A stretch of DNA of 64,000 bases from CBDCVY01 sp965223245. GTDB taxonomy: Bacteria > Nitrospinota > Nitrospinia > Nitrospinales > Nitrospinaceae. Numbering within the stretch: the first letter of the stretch is position 1; each line of letters opens with the position of its first letter. Shown piece by piece: positions 36,660-45,430 of the stretch. The notes beneath the pieces were generated by a model. It worked only from the letters and a program-made list of their open reading frames with translations, did no database searches and had not been told where the DNA came from. The position numbers were made by a program, and so were the translations under genes. The DNA lies in NCBI GenBank assembly GCA_965223245.1, contig CBDCVY010000013.1:3658001-3722000 (forward strand). Direction: 5' to 3'.

Positions 36660-39600
36660 TTACTGCGAGTAAGTAATAGTTATTTTAGGCCTTTTTGAAG
36701 AGGCTTCACTAGAGTTGAAACCAATTCCATTATTGGATCCACTCGTTTTAACAATGAATCCTCGATTAGTAATGCTTCCATTAATCCATCCCTGAACCAG
36801 GTTAACACCGCTTGAATTCAAAGAGATCTCCTGTTCATTAAAAATATTGGACGGAATGGTACCCAAGCGGGTAGACCCAATGTCACCCGATCCGTCAAAG
36901 TCGTTCCAATCGACTGAACTTTCGGACCAGGAAGACTTGGCTTGATACAAATAATGGTCGGCCGAACTCCCATCTGAAATATTAAAAGTCAAACTGACAG
37001 ATTGGACCACGGCGTTACTGGGAATCGAAGATAAATCCCATGAGATGACACTCATTACTTCGCCATAGTTTCCATTGGAAGGATCCGGGGCGACTCCATC
37101 AACTAGTAAGATGCTCGAACTTCCATAATTAGAATTAGGAGAAGTTTCTCTTAAGGTAGCATCTCTTGTACCGGAATAGCCATTCACACCATTTTGAAGG
37201 CTGACTGAATTTCCCCCGCCCACTGAATAGGTAATAGTTATTTTAGGCCTTTTTGAAGAGGCTTCACTAGAGTTGAAACCAATTCCATTATTGGATCCAC
37301 TCGTTTTAACAATGAATCCTCGATTAGTAATGCTTCCATTAATCCATCCCTGAACCAGGTTAACACCGCTTGAATTCAAAGAGATCTCCTGTTCATTAAA
37401 AATATTGGACGGAATGGTACCCAAGCGGGTAGACCCAATGTCACCCGATCCGTCAAAGTCGTTCCAATCGACTGAACTTTCGGACCAGGAAGACTTGGCT
37501 TGATACAAATAATGGTCGGCCGAACTCCCATCTGAAATATTAAAAGTCAAACTGACAGATTGGACCACGGCGTTACTGGGAATCGAAGATAAATCCCATG
37601 AGATGACACTCATTATTTCGCCATAGTTTCCATTGGAAGGATCCGGGGCGACTCCATCAACTAGTAAGATGCTCGAACTTCCATAATTAGAATTAGGAGA
37701 AGTTTCTCTTAAGGTAGCATCTCTTGTACCGGAATAGCCATTCACACCATTTTGAAGGCTGACCGAATTTCCCCCGCCCACTGAATAGGTAATAGTGATT
37801 TTAGGTCTTTTAGAAGTAGAGGATTCACTAGAGTCAATTCCAATACCATTATTATTTCCATCGGTTTGCAAGACAAAGCCTCGATTGGAAACGGTCCCAT
37901 TAATCCATCCTTGAACCAGGTTAATGCCATTTTGATTCAAAAAGATTTCTTGTTCATTAAATAGATTAGGGCCAATGACCCCTAAAACTGTAGACCCAAT
38001 GTCACCCGATCCGTCAAAGTCGTTCCAGTCGACTGAACTTTCGGACCAGGAAGACTTGGCTTCGTGGAAGTAATGGTTACCGGAGCTTGCATCCCAAAAG
38101 TTTAGAGTCACACTTACGGATTGGACAACCGCATTGCTGGGAATCGAAGATAAGTCCCAAGAGAGTACGGAAACTACTTCACCGTAGCTACCATCTGCAG
38201 GATCGGGGGCTGTCCCATCAACCCATAAATGGTTCTCATTCCCATAATTAGTGTTGGGAGAAGATTCTCTCAAGGTAGCATCTCTAGTTCCAGAATATCC
38301 ATCCACACCATTTTGAAAACTGACAGTACTTCCCCCTCCTGGCGGTGGAGGCGGTGGAGGTGGGGGAGGTGGGGGACTTCCACCACTGTAAGTAGAGTTT
38401 TCATTAATGTTAAATTGAATTCCAGGACTTGGTATTGGCAAATTGGCTGCATAGTCTTTGACATTTACCACAGTTAATACTTCAGATCCCGTTACTGATG
38501 AAGATGTAGTTAATCGAACCACTCTTGGATCGCTTTGTCGAACAGCACTGCTTATTGATACGCCATTATTTAGTGAATAATTGCTTTTAGTTTCTGCACT
38601 AGATTCATGGACGGGTTCTGAAAATTGCACATCCAGTTTGGTGCTGCTAATACGATGAACTGCAAAAATTGCAGGTGGCGCAACGTCGCCAGAATTGGCG
38701 ATGGTGAATTTATCTCGTATTAAACCATCGTCGTCTAAGAAACCGGCTTCCATCCGGTTCGCATAGATATCTAGTACCATAGAACCAAATACACCATCAC
38801 CCGAATCCAATTCAGTGTACATGATGGGATGTTTGGGGTATCCATTTGTGGAAGTATGTCGACTTGAATTGCCTACGATGGCATAAACAGCGCCCGATTT
38901 TCCTGATTTTGTATATGCTCCATCAGCACCAGACTCCGGAAAGGATTTTCCATTGCTTGATGTAATTTTACTCCCGTTGTTGGTAAAGTAAGATCGTTCA
39001 TACCAATGATTATTCCCACTCAAAACTAAATCGACTCCATTAGATTCAAGTATTGGAATGACATTCTCTCTAAGTTCTGTAGGGATAGTGCTATTATTAT
39101 TCACCGCATTTGAATAGGCAGGGTTATGAAAAATACAGATGATCCAATCTTGATTGGTTGAACTTAAATCATCCTCTAACCAGGTTAACATTGAGGATCC
39201 AGAGGATCTTGAGCGCTTTAAGGAATTCAAAACCACTATGTGAATATTGTTGTAATCAAAAGAATAGTAATCCTCCACACCCGAAGCAACTCCGCCTAAT
39301 TCTCCATTTGCAGGAAATTCAAAATTTTTAAAGAAGGGGCCAGCTTGATCGTTTACATCAGAATAAGGTTCGCCATCAGAAAATGTTGTGAAGATAGGAG
39401 TATTACGTAGAACTTCTGGGAGGGTATCAAATAATCCACCTTCGTAAGCACCGTCGGAACCTTCCCAAAAGCCATTGTTGGTATATGCATTATCACCTAA
39501 AGCTAAAAGGAGATCGGCTCTACGAAGTTTGCTGTAATTTTTAAAGGAATCGCGAACTCTATCTGCAATGGAACTACCTGTCCCCATATCTCCAACCACC

Positions 39601-40061
39601 CAAATTCTAGTAGGTTGAGGATTTCCACCGCCCACTGGTGTCATAAAACTACCCCGAGCAGAGGATTCATTTAAAGGAGAACTTGAAGTTCCAATTTCAT
39701 AATAGTAACGAGTCCCAGGACTTAAGTTTGTCAAGGTAACCCTATGCTCAAGTAAGTTTCCACAGCTACTGCAAAGAGAAACATTGACAGGGTTGGAATC
39801 AGTTTTTACAGAGCTGTAATCTTGGGGAAATTCTCCATAATGTACACTCCTATAGGAGGACTCTGAAGTGCTTACTCTCCATTTAACTACCACACTTGTG
39901 GGACTTATCTTTTGTAAGTAGGGGCCCCGGTCAACAGTACCAGCAGTAACATTTATAACATTAAGAAGAAGGAAGCTAAGGATAAGAAAAGTGTGAAATA
40001 AATAAGGAAAAAAATGTTTTTGAGTTTTTTCTTTAAAGCAAAATCTCACGATATACCTCAT
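36660..40061 (-). CDS. Secreted phosphoesterase-like protein with three DNRLRE-type repeats
   Basis: 1133 aa. Signal segment about 20-41; an Ig/FN3-like purple-acid-phosphatase N-terminal domain to ~145; then a metallophosphoesterase domain with GDMG (157-160), GDNAY (189-193), HNP (312-314) and GNNH (349-352). The GNHD motif is replaced by FSDGE (227-231) and GHxH by GNNH, so catalysis is doubtful. An Ig-like bacterial module (about 460-555) leads to a polyproline linker near 560-575. Three ~186-residue beta-rich DNRLRE-type modules follow, the last two almost identical. It is probably a long secreted or surface protein. Confidence 0.8.
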   Translation of the reverse strand: MRYIVRFCFKEKTQKHFFPYLFHTFLILSFLLLNVINVTAGTVDRGPYLQKISPTSVVVKWRVSTSESSYRSVHYGEFPQDYSSVKTDSNPVNVSLCSSCGNLLEHRVTLTNLSPGTRYYYEIGTSSSPLNESSARGSFMTPVGGGNPQPTRIWVVGDMGTGSSIADRVRDSFKNYSKLRRADLLLALGDNAYTNNGFWEGSDGAYEGGLFDTLPEVLRNTPIFTTFSDGEPYSDVNDQAGPFFKNFEFPANGELGGVASGVEDYYSFDYNNIHIVVLNSLKRSRSSGSSMLTWLEDDLSSTNQDWIICIFHNPAYSNAVNNNSTIPTELRENVIPILESNGVDLVLSGNNHWYERSYFTNNGSKITSSNGKSFPESGADGAYTKSGKSGAVYAIVGNSSRHTSTNGYPKHPIMYTELDSGDGVFGSMVLDIYANRMEAGFLDDDGLIRDKFTIANSGDVAPPAIFAVHRISSTKLDVQFSEPVHESSAETKSNYSLNNGVSISSAVRQSDPRVVRLTTSSSVTGSEVLTVVNVKDYAANLPIPSPGIQFNINENSTYSGGSPPPPPPPPPPPPGGGSTVSFQNGVDGYSGTRDATLRESSPNTNYGNENHLWVDGTAPDPADGSYGEVVSVLSWDLSSIPSNAVVQSVSVTLNFWDASSGNHYFHEAKSSWSESSVDWNDFDGSGDIGSTVLGVIGPNLFNEQEIFLNQNGINLVQGWINGTVSNRGFVLQTDGNNNGIGIDSSESSTSKRPKITITYSVGGGNSVSLQNGVNGYSGTRDATLRETSPNSNYGSSSILLVDGVAPDPSNGNYGEIMSVISWDLSSIPSNAVVQSVSLTFNISDGSSADHYLYQAKSSWSESSVDWNDFDGSGDIGSTRLGTIPSNIFNEQEISLNSSGVNLVQGWINGSITNRGFIVKTSGSNNGIGFNSSEASSKRPKITITYSVGGGNSVSLQNGVNGYSGTRDATLRETSPNSNYGSSSILLVDGVAPDPSNGNYGEVMSVISWDLSSIPSNAVVQSVSLTFNISDGSSADHYLYQAKSSWSESSVDWNDFDGSGDIGSTRLGTIPSNIFNEQEISLNSSGVNLVQGWINGSITNRGFIVKTSGSNNGIGFNSSEASSKRPKITITYSQ
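36674..38347 (-). repeat. Three tandem 558-bp repeats inside the secreted protein gene
   Basis: Copies begin at 36674, 37232 and 37790, an exact 558-bp (186-codon) period. The first two differ at very few positions by eye; for example C/T at about 37059 and 37617 changes Val to Ile. The third copy (encoding the N-terminal module) is diverged but keeps long identical blocks, such as the segment around 37996-38060. This pattern suggests an old repeat plus a recent duplication or gene conversion. Confidence 0.92.
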
Positions 40062-40654
40062 TATTGCAAAAATAAAATTGAAGGGACTTAAACCTTTTGA
40101 GTAGAAAGCATCGAGTTTCCGAAAAAAACTCGATTTTTTAAAAAAACTTTATAAAAATTTTGTCACGGTTAAAAAAAAGTGCACACCTTAAAAATGAGAA
40201 TCATTTTAAATATGTAGCACTTTTCTATGTATTAGGGTTAAAACACCGTTTTCCCTATACAAACAAAGTAAAACTGTTCAATTTGAAATTTAGGAAGCTG
40301 AGCAAGAATAAACAGTATTCTACGATGCAATTTTTATGCGGAACGGGCTCTTTTTATCAAATTTTTGGAAATAAATAAATAAAAACCTTTTTTACAAAAG
40401 ATTCAAATTGTTCGGAAGGACTACCGTTTAAATTTTTTAAAATTTTTCTACTACCTTAAAAATGCTGTTCATAACTAATAAGTGACTTTTATTACAACCC
40501 CTTAATACTTCTTTGATAATTTAAGAATCGAAAAACAAGTTGCATTGATTTTTCCTTAGTTTTAAAAAAATAGGTTTTTCGTGTAAACAAATTTCAAGGT
40601 GAAGCGTTTTATATTTTGAGCAACAGATTGAATTAAACAACAAGGAGGAATGAA
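40062..40654. other. Gene-less divergent spacer, 590 bases
   Basis: It lies between two divergently transcribed exported-protein genes. It contains a rightward-oriented hairpin with T tail at 40110-40139. A 72-codon frame inside it (40160-40378) lacks a ribosome-binding site and coding character. No RNA gene was recognised. Confidence 0.45.
40110..40139 (+). terminator. Orphan terminator-like hairpin
   Basis: ATCGAGTTT (40110-40118) and AAACTCGAT (40126-40134) form a 9-bp stem with loop CCGAAAA, followed by six T. No rightward gene lies immediately upstream, because the flanking gene runs leftward. It would terminate an unannotated rightward transcript, antisense to the start of the secreted-protein gene. 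Confidence 0.5.
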
Positions 40655-41179
40655 ATGACAAAATCTAAATTTTTAAACGCTTTTACTCTTGCAGCCTTAT
40701 TATCTTCTTCCCCTGTTTTTGCTGATAATGGTGGAATAGGTCAAAAAGTAGAAAACCATTGGGATAGAAAAGGAAACCGTATTGAAAATAGATTAGATGC
40801 TAAAGGAAATCGTATAAATAATCATTTAGATAATAAAGGACAGCGAATCGATAACCGATTAGATGCCAAAGGACAAAGAATAAATGATCGTCTTGATAAC
40901 CTGTCTAGTCGGGCTCAACAAGAGGGAAAAAATAACTTAGCACGAAAACTAGACCGGCGAGGTAATCGAATTGAACGAAAACTGGACAGAAAAGGAAATC
41001 GAATAGAGCGTAAATTAGATCGAAGGGGAAATCGAATTGATAGAAAACTAGATCGCAAAGGAAAAAAAATTAATCGACGTATGGATCGTAAAGGCAAACG
41101 ATTACATCGAGGAATTGATCGTCGTAGCTTTTTAATTCCTGTAAATATCAACCAAAAACCAACTAATTATTTTGCATAA
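40655..41179 (+). CDS. Exported basic protein with 11-residue repeats
   Basis: 174 aa. It has a signal peptide with predicted cleavage after SPVFA (23). Four 11-residue repeats (37-80) of the form D-x-K-G-x-R-I-x-x-x-L are followed by a 19-residue break. Five more repeats (100-154) are more basic (LDRKGNRIERK type). The 11-residue period suits a hendecad amphipathic helix or coiled coil. The charge is strongly positive, so binding to an anionic partner such as LPS, nucleic acid or polyphosphate is plausible but unproven. AAGGAGGAA precedes ATG. It lies 157 bases before the ECF sigma operon. Confidence 0.72.
   Translation: MTKSKFLNAFTLAALLSSSPVFADNGGIGQKVENHWDRKGNRIENRLDAKGNRINNHLDNKGQRIDNRLDAKGQRINDRLDNLSSRAQQEGKNNLARKLDRRGNRIERKLDRKGNRIERKLDRRGNRIDRKLDRKGKKINRRMDRKGKRLHRGIDRRSFLIPVNINQKPTNYFA
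40763..41116 (+). repeat. 33-bp coding repeats encoding an 11-residue unit
   Basis: Four units at 40763-40894 and five at 40952-41116 share an exact 33-base period at protein level (Asp at position 1, Lys-Gly at 3-4, Arg-Ile at 6-7, Leu/Met/Ile at 11). The DNA copies vary at third positions, so the repeat is maintained by selection on protein rather than being freshly amplified. Confidence 0.85.
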
Positions 41180-41335
41180 AGTTGGGTAATGGAAAATTTT
41201 TTTTTGTAATATTTGAATGTTTGCACCCGGTTTATAAAGTTCTTCGAACCGTTATACTGTGAAAGGAGCATAGAGATCATTAATTCATTTAAAAAGGTCT
41301 CTTTCTCTTTTCATGCTCAAGAAATTTCTTAAACT

Positions 41336-41863
41336 ATGGAAGAATTTTTAGCATCGGTTGAAAAAAGGGCGTTTCAAATGGCCCGAATGGCGACTGATAA
41401 TATTGATGAGGCAATGGATATTGTTCAGGATAGTATGTTGCAATTAGTCCGTACCTACTCGAACAAACCAAAAGAAGAATGGCGTCCATTATTTTTTCGA
41501 ATATTGCAAAATCGGATTCGTGATTGGTACAGAAAACAAAGCCTGCGAAACCAATTATATGCATTATGGAATAACTTTAAAAATCAAAATGAATACTTGG
41601 AGAACCCTATTGATTTACTCCCTGATCCAAAGGAATCAAAATCTGAGGAGAGTGTTGCCCTAAAGTTTTCCAGGGTTAAGCTTGAAAATGTGCTTAAAGA
41701 ATTACCCTTGCGTCAACAACAAGCTTTCCTTTTAAGGGCATGGGAGGAATTAAGTATTTCGGAAACTGCATTGGCAATGAATTGTTCAGAAGGTTCGGTG
41801 AAATCTCATTATTTTCGGGCTTTACAAACTTTACGTGAAAAGTTGGAAGGTTTGGATTTATGA
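41336..41863 (+). CDS. ECF-type RNA polymerase sigma factor
   Basis: 175 aa. Region 2 includes ARMATDNIDEAMDIVQDSMLQLV and FFRILQNRIRDWYR. Region 4 has the helix-turn-helix segment LPLRQQQAFLLRAWEELSISETALAMNCSEGSVKSH. No long N-terminal region is present, as expected for ECF factors. A stop codon lies just upstream of ATG 41336, which fixes the start although it lacks a Shine-Dalgarno. ATGA overlap with the next gene suggests a sigma/anti-sigma pair. Confidence 0.88.
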   Translation: MEEFLASVEKRAFQMARMATDNIDEAMDIVQDSMLQLVRTYSNKPKEEWRPLFFRILQNRIRDWYRKQSLRNQLYALWNNFKNQNEYLENPIDLLPDPKESKSEESVALKFSRVKLENVLKELPLRQQQAFLLRAWEELSISETALAMNCSEGSVKSHYFRALQTLREKLEGLDL

Positions 41864-42213
41864 AAATTAAGGGTTCAAATGATGACTTCATTAAACGAGT
41901 CAAAGAAGAATTAGATGCAACCGAAGAAAATCTAGATAGTGGCATTAAATCTAGATTGAGCCGAATCCGCTATCAGGTTTTAGAATCTCAAAAAGAAAGT
42001 CACTGGTTTCAAAAATGGTTTCTAAAACCAAAGATGGTATTTGCATCTATCGTTATCTTGATCTTGGCGGGTGTTTTGTTAATTAAATCACCAACCTCAG
42101 TTAACGTAGATTTTGAGGATGTAGATCTTTTAACCTCAACGGACCAGCTCGAACTATATGAAGATATGGACTTCTATGTTTGGCTAGAACTGGAAGGGGT
42201 CGATGCAGGTTAA
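41860..42213 (+). CDS. Putative anti-sigma factor-like membrane protein (DUF3619-like)
   Basis: 117 aa. A cytoplasmic helical N-terminus (1-52) is followed by one transmembrane helix (about 56-76) and a short acidic periplasmic tail. The layout and position directly after an ECF sigma gene fit an anti-sigma role. The sigma-DUF3619-DUF3106 order known from betaproteobacteria is similar. The family assignment is by layout more than by motif. It overlaps the sigma gene by 4 and the next gene by 11 bases. Confidence 0.6.
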   Translation: MKIKGSNDDFIKRVKEELDATEENLDSGIKSRLSRIRYQVLESQKESHWFQKWFLKPKMVFASIVILILAGVLLIKSPTSVNVDFEDVDLLTSTDQLELYEDMDFYVWLELEGVDAG

Positions 42214-42463
42214 AAATATTTTGTGGATTTTGTCCATTATCCTTTGGAACTTATTTCCTTTAGGAGTTTTTGCGGAGGATTCTCCACAGGACAAAGGAAA
42301 GCCATCAGACCAAGAAATTGAAGATGAGGCTCTGTCCGCAGATTTTTTAGAATTTTTAGCAGACTTCGAAACTGATGAAGGGCAGTGGTTAAATCCGGAA
42401 GAATTGGATCAAATTGATTTACCAGAGCCCAAGCAAGGTAAAAATGAAAAATCAAATAAATAA
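42203..42463 (+). CDS. Small exported acidic protein of the ECF operon
   Basis: 86 aa with a Sec signal peptide (cleavage near GVFAED), then a short acidic mature part of about 60 residues. It contains two copies of an FLEFLADFETDEGQW-like acidic, aromatic stretch and no known domain. It starts inside the anti-sigma gene and ends inside the DUF3106 gene. It may act as a periplasmic partner of either neighbour; that is inference from position and opposite charge. Confidence 0.6.
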   Translation: MQVKNILWILSIILWNLFPLGVFAEDSPQDKGKPSDQEIEDEALSADFLEFLADFETDEGQWLNPEELDQIDLPEPKQGKNEKSNK

Positions 42464-42989
42464 AATTTTAGGAATAAGTTTAATTTATTGTTTGATAAGT
42501 CCTCTTAATCTTTCTTATGTATTTGCTGAGGAAGGTCCTGTTTCTTGGAAATCCTTGTCTCTAAAGGAACAAAAAATATTAAAACGATTTTCAGAGAAAT
42601 GGGATCAATTACCGGTTAAACGCCAACGTAATTTGCAAAAGGGTGCTGCACGATGGTCTAAACTAAATTCAGATGAACGTGTTACTTTTAAACAGCGTTT
42701 TAGAAAGTGGAAACAATTCTCTCCGGAAAAACGGGCTCGAATCCGAAAAAAATTTAGACAATTTCAAAACCTGTCGCCAAAACAACGGAAGAATATTCGA
42801 CAAACACGAAAATGGTTTCGTAATTTGCCTCCCAAGCAACAGCAAAAATTTAAACAACGCTGGCGCAATCTTCCCTCGGAAAAAAAGAAGGCGTTAAAAA
42901 AACGAATGCGAAATATGAGTCCGAAACAACGAAAGCGATTCCTAAATCAAAAGAAGAGAAGATTTCAGAAACAACGACATGGTGAATAG
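42444..42989 (+). CDS. Exported basic DUF3106-like protein
   Basis: 181 aa from ATG 42444, which has AAGG five bases upstream. The longer frame from 42414 is rejected. A signal peptide ends near SYVFAEE. The mature part is highly basic and built from imperfect ~15-residue units such as LPPKQQQKFKQRWRN and MSPKQRKRFLNQKKR, as in DUF3106. The function is unknown. Last gene of the sigma/anti-sigma operon. Its charge and repeats recall the 11-residue-repeat protein just upstream. Confidence 0.72.
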   Translation: MKNQINKILGISLIYCLISPLNLSYVFAEEGPVSWKSLSLKEQKILKRFSEKWDQLPVKRQRNLQKGAARWSKLNSDERVTFKQRFRKWKQFSPEKRARIRKKFRQFQNLSPKQRKNIRQTRKWFRNLPPKQQQKFKQRWRNLPSEKKKALKKRMRNMSPKQRKRFLNQKKRRFQKQRHGE

Positions 42990-43041
42990 TTGATAATTTC
43001 CCATATGGTTTACGTACTAATAGGGTAATTAAGAACTTTAA

Positions 43042-43524
43042 CTATGGCTTTATGTATATGTATCCTTCTCGTTGCAAGTCGGCAATGCGTTTCACTGCCA
43101 CTGGATGACCCGTAGGTTGAAACCCGGGGGCCAGTTTATCCAAAGGAGTATTAAATAATTTCATCGATACCTGACACATTTCTGCACCGATTCCCTGATC
43201 TAACACTTTCTTTAGTTTTGCCTTAAGTTCTGGGTCAATGGTTTCTGCCTTGAATAAGTGAAGTGCCGGACCGTGCACAACAAGCTTCACATCTATTTTA
43301 TCCGGACCACCTTCAGCCTCAATGTGCTTATTGATCAAAGCCATTGCATATTTTACCGTTCCTAAATCATTGCTATCCACATGGTATAAAACTTTTACTT
43401 TCTCACCCGCCGAAGCAGAATTAAGCACTGAATCGTGGAATCCAATGAAGGTAAATACTGAGAAAAAGATAAAAGAAAAAACGGCTGTTGATAACTTGGA
43501 CGCGCATTTATATTTTAATGACAT
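43042..43524 (-). CDS. Exported DsrE-family protein
   Basis: 160 aa from ATG 43524, which has an ideal GGAGG upstream; ATG 43536 would lack one. A signal peptide (about 1-38) is followed by a DsrE/DsrF-like fold: VKVLYHVDSND, VVHGPALHLF and the late cysteine in IGAEMCQVSM. DsrE-like proteins handle sulfur or tRNA thiolation when cytoplasmic. Exported single-domain versions are common and uncharacterised. Single gene. Confidence 0.8.
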   Translation of the reverse strand: MSLKYKCASKLSTAVFSFIFFSVFTFIGFHDSVLNSASAGEKVKVLYHVDSNDLGTVKYAMALINKHIEAEGGPDKIDVKLVVHGPALHLFKAETIDPELKAKLKKVLDQGIGAEMCQVSMKLFNTPLDKLAPGFQPTGHPVAVKRIADLQREGYIYIKP

Positions 43525-43751
43525 GATTTCCTCCATCGATTAGATAGGTTTCATCTGAAATATGTGATTAATTGTACCACGAATTTCTAGGCCCGGTATT
43601 TTAAAGGATAGAAATAAAATTCATTCCTGAATGAGAATCCTGTCACTTCTGCTGCCTCAATAAAACTAGTTTTATGTGCTAACATATAAAATTTGTAAGA
43701 GGCCGAGAAATTCAAGATTATTTTGTGAATAGGGAATAAAATCAAGAGAAA

Positions 43752-44123
43752 TTACTTGGGTATGGAGGGAAGATCATTGTAGGAGATTTTGTGACCGGGG
43801 TGACCATATTCCAAGAGTAGTTTTATCACTTGTTTTATCGCAGCCACATGATATTTTCTGCTTGCCATTCCATCAAAGTGAGGATCGTTTTCTTCAATAG
43901 ATATTGAGCCAGGTTTTAGGTAGTTTAAATAAAAAGCGCCCAAAGGTCTAAACTTATCTAAAGGCTCATCCTCCGGGCAGGAATTTACTATTATCATATG
44001 AATATCTTCTCCGGGAGTGGAATACACCTCAAACAAGCCCCCTTTTTGAATGCTGTTTGTTTGGCAATAGTTCAAAATGCGTTGAGCGTCTTGAATATTG
44101 ATTTCTTTAAATAGAGTATGCAT
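43752..44123 (-). CDS. Hypothetical protein, 123 aa
   Basis: Not recognised. It is soluble, with no signal peptide. It has a mixed alpha/beta pattern and one cysteine in VNSCPEDEPL. GGAGGCG precedes ATG 44123. It is divergent from the conserved membrane protein gene at 44226. Confidence 0.6.
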   Translation of the reverse strand: MHTLFKEINIQDAQRILNYCQTNSIQKGGLFEVYSTPGEDIHMIIVNSCPEDEPLDKFRPLGAFYLNYLKPGSISIEENDPHFDGMASRKYHVAAIKQVIKLLLEYGHPGHKISYNDLPSIPK

Positions 44124-44225
44124 AGGTAAACGCCTCCTTCCCTTAATATATTAATATCAGGAAATTTCCCGTTTTCAATTAAATAATGGTAATCTGAGTT
44201 CGGAATTTATTTACGTGAGGTTTTC

Positions 44226-44810
44226 ATGCCAAACTCAATGGACAAATGGTTAGAAAAATTTAAAAACCTTGAAAAAGAACTTTTACAAGAAATTCAGCAA
44301 AAAGAAAAAGAATTTTTTTATAAAATAAAAAAGAAACGCGTTCGATTTGAGAAAGAGGTTCGACAACAACATAAGCTCCTTGTAAAAAAAACTTTTCGTT
44401 ATATCAAAGACGCACGAATTCTCGTAATCTTAACTGCTCCTATCATTTGGTTCTGCCTGGTGCCGGCATTATTGATGGATTTAGTGATTTCATTCTACCA
44501 ATGCATATGTTTTCCAATTTACGGAATTCCCAAAGTGGAAAGAGGAGACTTTATCGTGATTGACCGCCACTATTTGGCTTATTTGAATCCAATTGAAAAA
44601 ATGAATTGTGCCTATTGCGGTTATTTTAACGGGGTTATTGCGTATAGTCGAGAAATCGCAGCTAGAACCGAACAGTATTGGTGCCCTATTAAACATGCTC
44701 GTAAAACTCGTGCGTTGCATAATCGATTTGCTTATTTTTTCGATTATGGAGATGGTAAGCGATATCGTCAAGAAATAGAGACGGTACGGCGAAACTTTAA
44801 AGACCTTTAA
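44226..44810 (+). CDS. Conserved membrane protein of unknown function
   Basis: 194 aa. A Lys/Glu-rich N-terminal helix (1-60) is followed by two closely spaced hydrophobic segments (about 63-95). The C-terminal half carries a strongly conserved cysteine set in NCAYCGYFNGVI and the EQYWCPIKH motif. I recognise this protein type from proteobacterial genomes but know of no assigned function. The cysteines suggest a metal site. It is followed by a DUF2059 gene 35 bases later. Confidence 0.7.
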   Translation: MPNSMDKWLEKFKNLEKELLQEIQQKEKEFFYKIKKKRVRFEKEVRQQHKLLVKKTFRYIKDARILVILTAPIIWFCLVPALLMDLVISFYQCICFPIYGIPKVERGDFIVIDRHYLAYLNPIEKMNCAYCGYFNGVIAYSREIAARTEQYWCPIKHARKTRALHNRFAYFFDYGDGKRYRQEIETVRRNFKDL

Positions 44811-44845
44811 TATTTTCTATTTATGAATATGGAGAGGAAAAGAAT

Positions 44846-45430
44846 ATGAAAATGTGCAGTTTGAAAAAATTATTTATTGTTGCAGGGGCTCTGTTCTTTC
44901 TTTGTATCGGGTTGACTGTTCAAGCAGGAGCCGAATCCTCTGCTGAAAAAAAAGCGAATATTCGCAAGCTCCTTCAAGTTACCGGAATTAAAGATCAGTT
45001 GGCCTATATGAAGACTAGTTTATTGAAATCATATTCTGTTGTTGTAACTTCAACTTATCCAAAAATACCAAAAGAGTTTTGGAATGATTACAATGAATTA
45101 ATCGGGAAAAAGGATTTGGATAACCTGGTTGATGAAGTAGTGCCAATCTATGAAAAACATATGAGCCATGATGCGATTAAAAAATTAGTAGAAATGTTTG
45201 ATACTCCCTTTTGGAATGAGTGGAAAAATAAAATGCCCATTATTAGTAAAGAGGCTGGAGTCACTGGCAGCCAGTGGGGACAAAAAAAAGTTCAATCCAA
45301 AGAGTTTACTAGTAAACTGGATGCGCTTATAGAAAAACATAAGTTAAAAGACTTAAATAAGAAAAAAGAGGAACCCAAAAAGACCCATAAAGAAAACCCT
45401 CAACCTAAAAGCGAATCCCCAAAACCATGA
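44846..45430 (+). CDS. Exported DUF2059 protein
   Basis: 194 aa with a signal peptide (about 1-31). A DUF2059-like helical domain includes VTGIKDQLAYMKTSLL and PIYEKHMSHDAIKKLVEMF. The C-terminal tail is Lys/Pro/Glu rich. The function is unknown. Its stop overlaps the next start (ATGA at 45427-45430). AGAGGAAAAG precedes ATG 44846. Confidence 0.78.
   Translation: MKMCSLKKLFIVAGALFFLCIGLTVQAGAESSAEKKANIRKLLQVTGIKDQLAYMKTSLLKSYSVVVTSTYPKIPKEFWNDYNELIGKKDLDNLVDEVVPIYEKHMSHDAIKKLVEMFDTPFWNEWKNKMPIISKEAGVTGSQWGQKKVQSKEFTSKLDALIEKHKLKDLNKKKEEPKKTHKENPQPKSESPKP

Noticed and set aside
40160..40378. 72-codon rightward frame in the divergent spacer
   Set aside because: No ribosome-binding site, Lys/Phe/Asn-biased composition typical of AT-rich non-coding DNA, no recognisable motif.
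41313..41351. Possible 12-residue leader peptide before the ECF sigma gene
   Set aside because: ATG 41313 opens a tiny frame that overlaps the sigma start, but the nearest purine-rich site is too far away and no regulatory hairpin accompanies it.
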